Assembly: GCA_020072925.1 (NCBI GenBank)
Contig: JAIQGA010000009.1
Coordinates: forward strand, 1-37,354
Source: Terriglobia bacterium
GTDB lineage: Bacteria; Acidobacteriota; Terriglobia; UBA7540
Direction: 5' to 3'
DNA: 37,354 nt
The notes under the pieces are model-generated. The model was not told the origin of the DNA, searched no databases, and worked only from the letters and a program-made list of their open reading frames with translations. Shown here piece by piece: positions 15,621-23,411 of the stretch (positions are counted from its first letter, which is position 1; each line of letters starts with the position of its first letter). The position numbers and the translations under genes are program-made.

Positions 15621-16568
15621 ATGCTGGAACTGGACGTTTTCCTTACTGAGAACCAGATGGCGGAAGAGTTTCGCGCCGCGCTCGAGCGCCGCTATCTGCC
15701 CGAGAAATTCTTCTACTGGTTTCCCCTTTCGGTCCAGGCCTGGTTGAATCTCTGCCAGGACTCTCGACCGTATAAGAATTACTCACGCTCATATCAACTT
15801 TTATCGAGATACGCCCGCGAAATCGCCCGGCAAGTGTCCGCCGGAATCCTCGAGGTGGTCAGCGTGGGCTCCGGCCAGGGCGACAAAGACATGCTCCTCC
15901 TGGTGGCTCTCGCGATCGAGGACATTCACGTTCGATACCGGCCCGTGGATTCCAGCCAGGCATTGCTCGAGACGGCGCTGGCGTGCGCTGGGCAGGCCGG
16001 GTTCGCGGCGCGTGGCATTAAAGCCGACGTGGAAAATCTCGGGACATTTGCTGATTTTACACGCCCGGAAGGCGGCCCGCGCCTGTACCTCATCCTCGGC
16101 AACACGCTGAGCGTGATGGACCCCCGGGAATTCCTCAAGATTCTGCGCGGGATCTTGCGGCCCGATGATCGCCTGCTGGTGGATGCGGAGATCTACCAGC
16201 CCGGCGCGACGATGGCGGGTTACGATAATCCGGTGAACCGCCAGTTCGCCTTCGCGCCCCTGGCGAGCATCGGCCTTGAGGAAGGCCGCGATGGCGAACT
16301 GGTCTTCGAGGAAAGGCACGAGGACGCTGCGGGCCTGCATTTCGTGGCCAAGTATTTTCGCGCCGCGCGGCCGTTGCGCCTCCTTGTCGCGGGGGAATGG
16401 ATTGAGATCGCGGCCGGAGAGAAGCTCCAGATGAATGCCTCGTGCAAGTACTCGCCGGATGTCTTCCCGAAGCTGCTGCGTGAGGTGGGAGGGTTCGACA
16501 TGCAGCGCGAATACTTCAGCGATGATCGGCAATTCCTGATGGCGCTGGCGGCGCCGGGACGGAAATGA
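15621..16568 (+). CDS. EgtD-like histidine/amine N-methyltransferase (Methyltransf_33)
   Basis: The 315-aa protein is like the N-alpha-methyltransferases that make hercynine, the first step of ergothioneine synthesis. The SAM site VVSVGSGQGDKDMLLLVAL is near residue 95. YRPVDSSQALLETAL, LILGNTLSVMDPREFLKIL and GYDNPVNRQFAFAPL follow in the EgtD order. No EgtB sulfoxide synthase is nearby, so full ergothioneine synthesis is not supported. I chose ATG 15621 because the upstream frame is repeat sequence. The stop overlaps the ABC ATPase start (ATGA at 16565-16568), tying it to a quaternary-amine importer. The substrate could be histidine or another amine. Confidence 0.75.
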   Translation: MLELDVFLTENQMAEEFRAALERRYLPEKFFYWFPLSVQAWLNLCQDSRPYKNYSRSYQLLSRYAREIARQVSAGILEVVSVGSGQGDKDMLLLVALAIEDIHVRYRPVDSSQALLETALACAGQAGFAARGIKADVENLGTFADFTRPEGGPRLYLILGNTLSVMDPREFLKILRGILRPDDRLLVDAEIYQPGATMAGYDNPVNRQFAFAPLASIGLEEGRDGELVFEERHEDAAGLHFVAKYFRAARPLRLLVAGEWIEIAAGEKLQMNASCKYSPDVFPKLLREVGGFDMQREYFSDDRQFLMALAAPGRK

Positions 16569-17347
16569 GCGCGCCGAGTTCGGACGATCGCGTCATTGAG
16601 TTCCGCCACGTCTCGTACCGGCTGGACGGCGGGCGGGAGTTGCTCTCGGATCTCGGCCTGGAAATTCGCCGCGGCGAGACGCTGGTGCTGCTCGGGCGCA
16701 GCGGCTCCGGCAAGACCACATCCCTCAAGCTGATCAACCGCCTGCTGGTTCCTAGCGCGGGCGAAGTCCTGGTGGAGGGCCGCGCCACGACCGCCTGGGA
16801 CGCCATCGAACTTCGCCGCCACATTGGATACGTCATTCAGGATGTTGGTCTCTTTCCGCATTTCACCATCGAGCGCAACGTGGGTCTGGTGCCGCGCCTG
16901 GAGGGCTGGCCGCCCGCGCGCATTCGCGCGCGCGTCGAGGAATTGCTCCAACTCGTAGGACTCGAACCGGCGCGATTCCTCAGCCGCTACCCGCGCGAGC
17001 TTTCCGGCGGGCAGCGCCAGCGCGTGGGCGTGGCGCGCGCCTTGGCGAGCGATCCGCCGCTCCTGCTGATGGACGAGCCCTTCGGGGCGCTTGACCCACT
17101 GACCCGGGCGGAAATCCAGGAGGAGTTCCTCGCCCTCCAGTGCCGACTCCGGAAAACCGTCGTCTTCGTCACGCACGACATGCGCGAAGCCCTGTTGCTC
17201 GGCACACGCATCGCGCTAATGGAGGTCGGCAAACTGGTGGGCGTTTATTCTCCCGAGGAGTTTCTTCGCTCCCCCGACCCGCTTGTCACCGCCTACGTCG
17301 CCGCGTTTCGAAATGCCGACGCCGGACTGAATCGAGGCCGCCCATGA
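16565..17347 (+). CDS. ABC transporter ATP-binding protein, betaine/quaternary amine type
   Basis: The 260-aa ATPase is of the OpuCA/ProV class. Walker A GRSGSGKTT is at about residues 44-52, a Q-loop in IQDVGLFPHFT, the signature LSGGQRQRVGVARAL, Walker B LLLMDEPFGALD, then the switch His in FVTHDMREALLL. It lacks the C-terminal CBS domains of full-length OpuA-type ATPases. It energises import from the cytoplasmic face. Its stop overlaps the permease start. Confidence 0.95.
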   Translation: MSAPSSDDRVIEFRHVSYRLDGGRELLSDLGLEIRRGETLVLLGRSGSGKTTSLKLINRLLVPSAGEVLVEGRATTAWDAIELRRHIGYVIQDVGLFPHFTIERNVGLVPRLEGWPPARIRARVEELLQLVGLEPARFLSRYPRELSGGQRQRVGVARALASDPPLLLMDEPFGALDPLTRAEIQEEFLALQCRLRKTVVFVTHDMREALLLGTRIALMEVGKLVGVYSPEEFLRSPDPLVTAYVAAFRNADAGLNRGRP

Positions 17348-18000
17348 GTGTGCTGGAGTTTCTGAAAAGCTTCCTGGAATTTTGCGCGCACAATCGCGCG
17401 CAAGTCTCCGCCCTGTTTCTCGAGCATCTCTGGCTGGTAGGCGTTTCCATGTTGCTCGCCGTGCTGATCGGCTTGCCGCTGGGCATCCTGGTGACGCGCC
17501 ATCCCCGCTGGAACAGGCCGATTCTGGGCAGTGCCAACGTTGTGCAGACCATTCCCAGCCTGGCGCTGTTTGGATTTCTACTGCCGGCGCCGTGGCTCGG
17601 CGAACGCGCCGACCGGCTCGCCATTGCGGCGCTGACGCTCTACGCCCTGCTGCCGATTATTCAAAACACCTGCACGGGCATCCTGGGAGTGGACCCCGCG
17701 GTACGCGAGGCCGCCCGCGGCATGGGCATGACCGACCGCCAGATGCTTTTCCAGGTGGAGTTGCCGCTGGCCATGGGCGTGATTCTGGCGGGCGTGCGCG
17801 TCGCCACGGTCATCACGGTCGGCGTCGCCACCATCGCTGCGGCGATTGGGGCCGGCGGCCTCGGCGAGTTCATTTTTCGCGGCCTCGCTATGGTCGATAA
17901 CCGCGTGATCCTGGCGGGCGCTGTTCCCGCGGCGCTGATGGCCCTTGCGGCCGACTTCCTCCTTGGGCGGCTCGAACACCGCCTGCGGCAAACCTCATGA
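17344..18000 (+). CDS. ABC transporter permease, betaine/quaternary amine type
   Basis: The 219-aa inner-membrane permease has about six hydrophobic segments. Its EAA-like coupling loop REAARGMGMTDRQMLFQVEL is typical of OpuB/OpuC/YehW permeases, as is IGAGGLGEFIFRG near the end. The reading frame extends upstream to 17140 inside the ATPase gene, but ATG 17344 in the ATGA overlap is the natural start. It is coupled to the binding protein at its own stop (ATGA at 17997-18000). Confidence 0.95.
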   Translation: MSVLEFLKSFLEFCAHNRAQVSALFLEHLWLVGVSMLLAVLIGLPLGILVTRHPRWNRPILGSANVVQTIPSLALFGFLLPAPWLGERADRLAIAALTLYALLPIIQNTCTGILGVDPAVREAARGMGMTDRQMLFQVELPLAMGVILAGVRVATVITVGVATIAAAIGAGGLGEFIFRGLAMVDNRVILAGAVPAALMALAADFLLGRLEHRLRQTS

Positions 18001-18920
18001 AGCTGTCTCTCCTCACACTCTCACTCCTGCGGTTCCGCCTTCTGCCTACTGCCTTCTGCCTACTGCTTGCTTCTTTCCTGCTCCCGGCCTGCGGCCCTGG
18101 GAGGCAGCAAACCCTCGTGATCGGTTCGAAGAATTTCACGGAGCAAGTCGTCCTGGGCGAGATGCTGGCGCAGCACCTTGAGGCCAAAACGCACCTCCCG
18201 GTCGAGCGGCGCTTTTATCTTGCTGGAACGTACATTTGCCAGCAGGCGATTTTTGCGGGGCGGATCGACATGTACGTGGAATACACGGGCACGGCGCTGA
18301 CCGCCATCCTCAAGCATCCCGCACAAAGCGACTCGCGCGACGTGTTTGAACTGGTGAAGCGGGAATACGCCCGACGCTTCAACCTGGACGTGCTCGAGCC
18401 GCTTGGTTTCAATAATACCTTCGCCATTGTCATTCGCGGAGATGATGCGCAGAGGTTGAACCTGCACACCATTTCCGAGGCGGCGAAGTACACGCCGGAA
18501 TGGCGCGCGGGTTTCGGATACGAGTTCATGGAGCGGCCCGACGGCTACGCGGGCCTGGCGCAGGCTTACGGGCTCAAGTTCGCCGCTGCACCTCGCATCA
18601 TGGATCTGGGACTGCTCTATCGCGCGCTGATCGAGAGGCAGGTGGATCTGGTTGCGGGCAATTCCACCGATGGCTTGATCGCCGCACATCACTTGGCCGT
18701 GCTGGAGGACGACCGGCACTACTTCCCACCCTACCAGGCCGTCCCCGTCGTTAGGAAGGAAACCCTGGCGCTCCACCCAGAGGTCCGCGAAGCGCTCGAC
18801 GACCTCGCAGGGAAAATCTCGGACGAGGACATGCGCGATCTGAATTACGCCCTGGATGGCGAGCACCGGGATGTTCAGCAAGTGGTGCGGGAGTTTCTCC
18901 ACCGCAAAAGGCTCGATTGA
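17997..18920 (+). CDS. Quaternary-amine ABC transporter substrate-binding lipoprotein
   Basis: The 307-aa protein has a signal peptide ending in lipobox LLPAC (Cys near 32), then the OpuAC/ProX fold: LVIGSKNFTEQVVLGEMLAQ at the start, IDMYVEYTGTALT, and LIAAHHLAVLEDDRHYFPPY near the end. These proteins bind betaines, choline, carnitine or, in EgtU-type systems, ergothioneine. The signal-peptide codons lie in a low-complexity CTGCCTACTGCCTT repeat (about 18035-18068), so its N-terminus has probably been shaped by a small tandem repeat. It is the last gene of the coupled set. Confidence 0.93.
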   Translation: MKLSLLTLSLLRFRLLPTAFCLLLASFLLPACGPGRQQTLVIGSKNFTEQVVLGEMLAQHLEAKTHLPVERRFYLAGTYICQQAIFAGRIDMYVEYTGTALTAILKHPAQSDSRDVFELVKREYARRFNLDVLEPLGFNNTFAIVIRGDDAQRLNLHTISEAAKYTPEWRAGFGYEFMERPDGYAGLAQAYGLKFAAAPRIMDLGLLYRALIERQVDLVAGNSTDGLIAAHHLAVLEDDRHYFPPYQAVPVVRKETLALHPEVREALDDLAGKISDEDMRDLNYALDGEHRDVQQVVREFLHRKRLD

Positions 18921-19251
18921 GGTAGTTGCCGAAAACGGCGAGCGGATCCTTATACGGCTTGATCTGCGGCGGGAGGCATGTCGGGGGGATGGATTGACCG
19001 GTCTTGCCCACGCCTATCCGGGCGCGCGCCCTGAGGGTCCAACCGAATTCTCGCAGGGTGATAAGCCGCATCTCACCTCCGAACCACCTTGGACTGCGCC
19101 TCAACTTCGCTATTAACACCTTAGGATTTGAAGGAGTTACGCTGGAGGGCGACAGGCATCCGCGTTCTTGGCCCCGCTCTTGCTTCCACCCCTTGCACAG
19201 GACCTAGTTGGGTCAGTACGAGCCGGACACCATGGAAACAGGAGCGAGGGT
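18921..19251. other. Intergenic region before the carbamoyl-phosphate cluster
   Basis: No gene and no clear terminator or riboswitch seen. A reading frame is open from 19168, but the true start of the next gene is at 19252. Confidence 0.5.
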
Positions 19252-20595
19252 ATGAACAGAGTTGCCATTTTAGGTGCTGCGGGGAGAGATTTTCACAATT
19301 TCAATGTGGTATTTCGCAATGATCCCACGTACCGGGTCGTGGCCTTCACGGCTACGCAAATCCCCAACATCGATCATCGCTATTACCCGCCGGAGCTTGC
19401 CGGGCGTCTTTACCCCGACGGCATTCCGATCGTTCCGGAAGCGGAGCTTGAAGACCTGATTCGCCAGCGGAACGTCGACATCGTGGTGTTCGCCTATAGC
19501 GATGTATCCCATCCGACGGTCATGCATCTAGCCTCGCGCGCCGTGGCCGCGGGAGCGGATTTCTGTCTGCTGGGCGCGGAGAGGACGCAACTCGCGGCCC
19601 AGGTGCCCGTAGTCTCCGTCTGCGCGGTCCGGACGGGCTGCGGCAAGAGCCCGGTGTCCCGCCGGGTGGCTCAGGAGTTGCGCGACCTGGGCTGGCGGGT
19701 GGTGGTGGTCCGGCACCCCATGCCTTACGGCGACTTGGCGGCGGAGCGTGTCCAGCGATTCGCCACCCTGGAGGACCTGGAAAAGCAGCGTTGCACTTTC
19801 GAGGAAAGGGAAGAGTACGAGCCGCACCTCCGTCAGGGCGCGGTCGTGTACGCCGGCGTGGATTACGAAGCGGTCCTGCGCCAGGCCGAGGGCGAAGGCG
19901 ACTTGATCCTTTGGGACGGCGGCAACAACGACACGCCGTTCTACCGTTCCGACCTGGAGATTGTGGTCGCCGACCCGCACCGTCCCGGCCACGAGCTGGG
20001 TTATTTCCCGGGCGAGGTGAACCTGCGCCGCTCGCACGTCGTGGTCATCAACAAGGTGGACACCGCCTCGCCGGAGGCGGTGGAGGCGGTGCGCCGCAAC
20101 GTGCAACGCACCAACCCGCGCGCCACGGTGATCGAGGCGGCTTGCTGCGTCTCCGTGGCCGACCCCGGGCAGATCCGCGGTCGCAAGGTGCTGGTGGTCG
20201 AGGACGGGCCCACGCTCACGCATGGCGAGATGGCGTATGGCGCGGGTGTGGTCGCCGCCGCGCATTTCCATGCCGCCGGGCAAGCCGACCCGGGCCCGTT
20301 CGCGGTGGGCTCGATTCGCGAGACCCTCGAGCGCTTTCCCCATCTGAAGGGTCTTTTGCCGGCGATGGGCTACAGTGAAGAGCAGCGGCGCGAACTCGAG
20401 GAGACGATCAATCGCACTCCCTGCGATCTGGTGCTGGTGGCCACGCCCATGGACCTCGCGGCGCTGCTGCATCTGAACAAACCCAGCCTGCGCGTCGGCT
20501 ATGAAATCGAAGAGCTGACCCGGCCGGGGCTGCGCGAAATTCTTGAGGACTTCTCGTCGCGCTGCCACGCGCAGCGGCAGAAGAAAATTGCCTGA
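19252..20595 (+). CDS. Cyclic 2,3-diphosphoglycerate synthetase-like P-loop protein
   Basis: The 447-aa protein matches the CpgS-like family: VAILGAAGRDFHNFNVVFRN at the start, YPPELAGRLYPDGIPI, a P-loop VRTGCGKSPVSRR near 130, ILWDGGNNDTPF, and NKVDTASPE, which resembles a GTPase NKxD. In methanogens the relative makes the thermolyte cyclic 2,3-DPG; in bacteria the same family lies beside carbamoyltransferase and carbamate kinase with unproven function. ATG 19252 with GGAGCGAGGG upstream is chosen over the earlier in-frame start. It is 16 bp from the next gene. Confidence 0.85.
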   Translation: MNRVAILGAAGRDFHNFNVVFRNDPTYRVVAFTATQIPNIDHRYYPPELAGRLYPDGIPIVPEAELEDLIRQRNVDIVVFAYSDVSHPTVMHLASRAVAAGADFCLLGAERTQLAAQVPVVSVCAVRTGCGKSPVSRRVAQELRDLGWRVVVVRHPMPYGDLAAERVQRFATLEDLEKQRCTFEEREEYEPHLRQGAVVYAGVDYEAVLRQAEGEGDLILWDGGNNDTPFYRSDLEIVVADPHRPGHELGYFPGEVNLRRSHVVVINKVDTASPEAVEAVRRNVQRTNPRATVIEAACCVSVADPGQIRGRKVLVVEDGPTLTHGEMAYGAGVVAAAHFHAAGQADPGPFAVGSIRETLERFPHLKGLLPAMGYSEEQRRELEETINRTPCDLVLVATPMDLAALLHLNKPSLRVGYEIEELTRPGLREILEDFSSRCHAQRQKKIA

Positions 20596-20611
20596 GGAAA
20601 GGATATCCGAC

Positions 20612-21583
20612 ATGCGCAAGCTGCGGATTCTGCCCGCGGGGGAGAAGCCGTCGGCGGCTCCCGCGCGCTTGGCCAGCCTGACCCATCACCACCTGGTGTC
20701 TCTGCACGATCTCGTCCCGCAGGAGGTCGATTACCTGCTGAGGCTAGCTCGTCACATCAAGGCTTTTCCGAGCCACTACCGGACGGCGCTCGATGGCCGC
20801 TCGCTGGCGTTGCTGTTTGAGAAGCCGAGCCTGCGCACGCGCGTAACCTTTGAGCTCGGCATGGGCCAGTTGGGCGGACAAGTGATTTACCTCGGCCCGC
20901 AGGAGGTGGGCCTCGGAAAGCGCGAGGCGGTGAAGGACGTGGCGCGCAACCTCACGCGCTGGGTGGACGGCGTGATGGCGCGCGTCTTCTCGCATCAGAG
21001 CGTGATGGAGTTGGCCGAGTACAGTTCCGTGCCGGTCATCAACGGGTTGTCGGATTTCGAGCATCCCTGCCAGGCGCTGGGCGATTTCCTGACTTTGCTC
21101 GAAGTGAAGGGTGCGCTGGCCGGCCTCACGCTGGCGTGGGTGGGCGATGGGAACAACGTCGCGCACTCGCTGATTTACGGCGCCGCGCGGCTGGGCGTGA
21201 AGATGCGCGTGGCTACGCCGCCGGGCTACGAGCCTGACCGCTCGGCAGTAGCCGACGCGCGGCGCGAAGGCGGAGACATCCAGCTCACGCACGATCCTGG
21301 CGAGGCCGTGGCGGGCGCCGATGCCGTCTACACGGATGTCTGGACCAGCATGGGACAGGAAGAAGAGGCTTCGACGCGCGAGCGCATCTTTCAGCCCTAC
21401 CAGGTGAACGCCCAATTGATGCGGAAGGCGGGCTCGCGCGCTCTGTTCATGCACTGCCTGCCCGCGCACCGGGGGCTGGAAGTGACCAACGAGGTGATCG
21501 ACTCTCCCCAGTCGATCGTCTACGATCAGGCGGAGAACCGCTTGCACATTCAAAAAGCCATCCTCGTGGCGCTGCTTTCCTGA
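20612..21583 (+). CDS. argF: Ornithine carbamoyltransferase
   Basis: The 323-aa enzyme transfers the carbamoyl group of carbamoyl phosphate to ornithine, giving citrulline, or runs in reverse in arginine catabolism. SLRTR (residues 73-77) and HPCQALGDF bind carbamoyl phosphate, and FMHCLPAHRG carries the ornithine-binding Cys. The reading frame is open earlier (20543), but that lies inside the previous gene. GAGGAAAGGA precedes ATG 20612. The next gene, carbamate kinase, suggests a catabolic, ATP-making direction (arcB), so anabolic versus catabolic is open. Confidence 0.93.
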   Translation: MRKLRILPAGEKPSAAPARLASLTHHHLVSLHDLVPQEVDYLLRLARHIKAFPSHYRTALDGRSLALLFEKPSLRTRVTFELGMGQLGGQVIYLGPQEVGLGKREAVKDVARNLTRWVDGVMARVFSHQSVMELAEYSSVPVINGLSDFEHPCQALGDFLTLLEVKGALAGLTLAWVGDGNNVAHSLIYGAARLGVKMRVATPPGYEPDRSAVADARREGGDIQLTHDPGEAVAGADAVYTDVWTSMGQEEEASTRERIFQPYQVNAQLMRKAGSRALFMHCLPAHRGLEVTNEVIDSPQSIVYDQAENRLHIQKAILVALLS

Positions 21584-21590
21584 GGTGACG

Positions 21591-22565
21591 ATGCGGACCG
21601 CGGTGGTGGCGATTGGTGGCAACTCGCTCCTGCGTGCCGGCGAACCGGCGACATTCGAAGCGCAGCGCCGCAATGTGCAGGCGACGTGCGAGGGCATCGC
21701 GGCGGTCATGGCCGCGGGCTACGGCGTGGTCGCAACGCACGGCAACGGCCCGCAGGTCGGCGAAGCGCTTTTGCGCTCGGAGCTGGCTGCGGGCCAGGCG
21801 GAGCCGCTGCCGCTCGATGCCTGCGTCGCAGAAACGCAGGGCAGCATCGGATATCTCCTCCAACAAACTCTGCAAGAGACCTTGCAGCGCCACGGCCTGC
21901 GGCGGCCCGTGGTGACGCTCGTGACCCAGGTCCTGGTCTCGCGGCGCGATCCGGCGATGCGCCAACCCAGCAAGCCGATTGGACCGTTCTACACGGCGGA
22001 GGAAGCCGAGCGGCGCCGCTCGACGCTTGGCTGGCGCATGGTGGAGGACGCCCACCGCGGTTATCGGCGCGTTGTGCCCTCGCCCCAACCCAAGGAGATC
22101 ATCGAACTTGCCGCCATTCAGAGCGCGCTGGCGGGCGGCGCGTTGGTGATTGCCTGCGGCGGCGGCGGAATTCCGGTGGTCTTCAAAGGTGAGCGCTTGG
22201 TGGGCATCGATGCGGTCATCGACAAGGACCGCGTCTCGAGCCTGCTCGCCTGGGAATTGGAAGCGGAGCTGTTCCTGATTTCAACGGGTATCGAGCAGGT
22301 GGCGCTCGGCTTCGGAACGCCCAGGCAACAGAACCTTGAGCGCCTGACGGCCGCAGAGGCGCTTCGCTACTGGCGCGCCGGCGAGTTCCCGGCGGGAAGC
22401 ATGGGGCCGAAGATCGAGGCTGCGCTCGCCTATCTCGAGCGTGGCGGCCGGCTGGTCATCATCACCTCGCCGGAGCGCATTCCCGAGGCGCTGCACGGCA
22501 TGGCGGGCACGCGCATCACCCTCGCCCCCGAGCCGGCGGAAGTCCGAAGCCCTCGTGCGGCGTAG
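21591..22565 (+). CDS. arcC: Carbamate kinase
   Basis: The 324-aa enzyme makes ATP and carbamate from carbamoyl phosphate and ADP (or the reverse). The family start VVAIGGNSLL, the THGNGPQVGEALL motif, IACGGGGIPVV and GSMGPKIEAAL are all present. GAGG at 21582-21585 is five bases before ATG 21591; GTG 21585 is a second option. It follows the carbamoyltransferase by a few bases. No arginine deiminase is encoded here, so the source of citrulline or carbamoyl phosphate is unclear. Confidence 0.95.
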   Translation: MRTAVVAIGGNSLLRAGEPATFEAQRRNVQATCEGIAAVMAAGYGVVATHGNGPQVGEALLRSELAAGQAEPLPLDACVAETQGSIGYLLQQTLQETLQRHGLRRPVVTLVTQVLVSRRDPAMRQPSKPIGPFYTAEEAERRRSTLGWRMVEDAHRGYRRVVPSPQPKEIIELAAIQSALAGGALVIACGGGGIPVVFKGERLVGIDAVIDKDRVSSLLAWELEAELFLISTGIEQVALGFGTPRQQNLERLTAAEALRYWRAGEFPAGSMGPKIEAALAYLERGGRLVIITSPERIPEALHGMAGTRITLAPEPAEVRSPRAA

Positions 22566-22614
22566 GGAATTGGCGATTGCCGATTTCCGACTTCCGATTT
22601 CCGCTCACCTGTTT

Positions 22615-22665
22615 CCTACCTACTACCTACTACCTACTACCTACTACCTACTACCTACTACCTAC
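22615..22665. repeat. Tandem 7-bp repeat (CTACTAC)n
   Basis: About seven copies of the heptamer CTACTAC in a row, in the spacer behind carbamate kinase. No spacers, so not CRISPR; a simple sequence repeat likely to vary in copy number. Confidence 0.9.
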
Positions 22666-22881
22666 GGTCCTTGCCTCTGCGTAATCTCTGCAATCTGCGG
22701 ATCGGTTATTGCCGCGACAGCCCTCCAGCCTGTCATTCCCGCGCAAGCAGGAATCCCCCCGTGTGCGGAGCGCGGCCATCCTGGCCGCCTGCGGGCGAGA
22801 CGCCCGCGCTCCGGTTATCGGAGTGCTCGCATCGTAGCGGTGGGCTTCAGCCCGGCACCTGCCACGGGATGCGCGCGGCGA

Positions 22882-22939
22882 GGTAGGGGAGCACCGTTCG
22901 GGTGCTCCCGCGGGAGGGCCATAAAGGCCCTCCCCTACC
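22882..22939. repeat. Three-stem inverted repeat
   Basis: Outer arms GGTAGGGGAG/CTCCCCTACC (22882-22891, 22930-22939) enclose two inner hairpins, built on GAGCACC/GGGTGCTC and GGGAGGGCC/GGCCCTCCC. It may be a dispersed repeat or an RNA-stabilising structure. Confidence 0.7.
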
Positions 22940-23116
22940 AGCTCAAATTGCGGCGCCCGCCATATATGTGGTGCTCCGTGCGGGGCGGCATGGGAAAGCC
23001 GTGACACCGAAATGAGGATTCCGCGTTTCGCGCCTCCATTAGTCCTTGATTGATGAATTGAAAGTCAGTTAATCTCTGGACCTGGAAAATACTTAGTCGA
23101 GGTTTGACGAAAACCC

Positions 23117-23269
23117 GTGTGCGATAAACATCAGTTCTTTTTTGAATTCGACAAAGCTTTTACAAATCAGCTTATCCAGAAGTTCGAGGCCAGCCCGGCG
23201 CACCCGCTGACGGAAGATGTCGCGCCGCCAGAGAAGGGCGTGTACGCCCTGCACCGAGGGCGCCGTTAG
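23117..23269 (+). pseudogene. N-terminal fragment of a nuclease-like protein
   Basis: GTG 23117 opens a 50-residue frame: FFEFDKAFTNQLIQKFEA, HPLTEDVAPPEKGVYAL, then it stops at TAG 23267-23269. The last part resembles the start of a GIY-YIG nuclease domain as in Eco29kI-type restriction enzymes, and it breaks off where the core would continue. It may be the remnant of a restriction endonuclease next to the HNH gene. Recognition is tentative. Confidence 0.4.
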
Positions 23270-23296
23270 AGGGTCATTGCCGCGAAAGGCCCGTCA

Positions 23297-23322
23297 GTCA
23301 TTCCCGTTTGCGCGGGAATGAC
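23297..23322. repeat. 10-bp perfect inverted repeat
   Basis: GTCATTCCCG-TTTGCG-CGGGAATGAC. A partial relative occurs near 22733. A dispersed genomic hairpin of this type is often found between genes; it does not look like a terminator because no T-run follows. Confidence 0.75.
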
Positions 23323-23395
23323 CACTATCGTACGCTGTGGGATGGTGGCCCGCTCTGGCCCTGACCGGCTCAGCGGATTTGGCGTAAGTTGACGG

Positions 23396-23411
23396 TTTCA
23401 CGACCGTGAAA
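23396..23411. promoter_or_regulatory. Palindrome overlapping the HNH nuclease start codon
   Basis: TTTCACG-AC-CGTGAAA is a perfect dyad whose right arm contains the GTG at 23406. The placement suits an autoregulatory operator or a translation-blocking hairpin. No regulator gene of the restriction-controller type is visible. Confidence 0.4.

Larger units (their letters stand above)
22566..23116. other. Repeat-rich intergenic region
   Basis: About 550 bp without a gene. It contains a degenerate GATTTCCGACTTCC repeat near 22585-22605, the 7-bp tandem array (22615-22665), a TCATTCCCGCGCAAGCAGG element near 22733, a GGCGAGACGCCCGCGCTC-type repeat, and a three-stem inverted repeat (22882-22939). 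It looks like an accumulation of dispersed repeats. Confidence 0.6.

Noticed and set aside
22615-22665. CRISPR-like array
   Set aside because: A 7-bp unit without spacers is a simple tandem repeat, and no cas gene is in the window.
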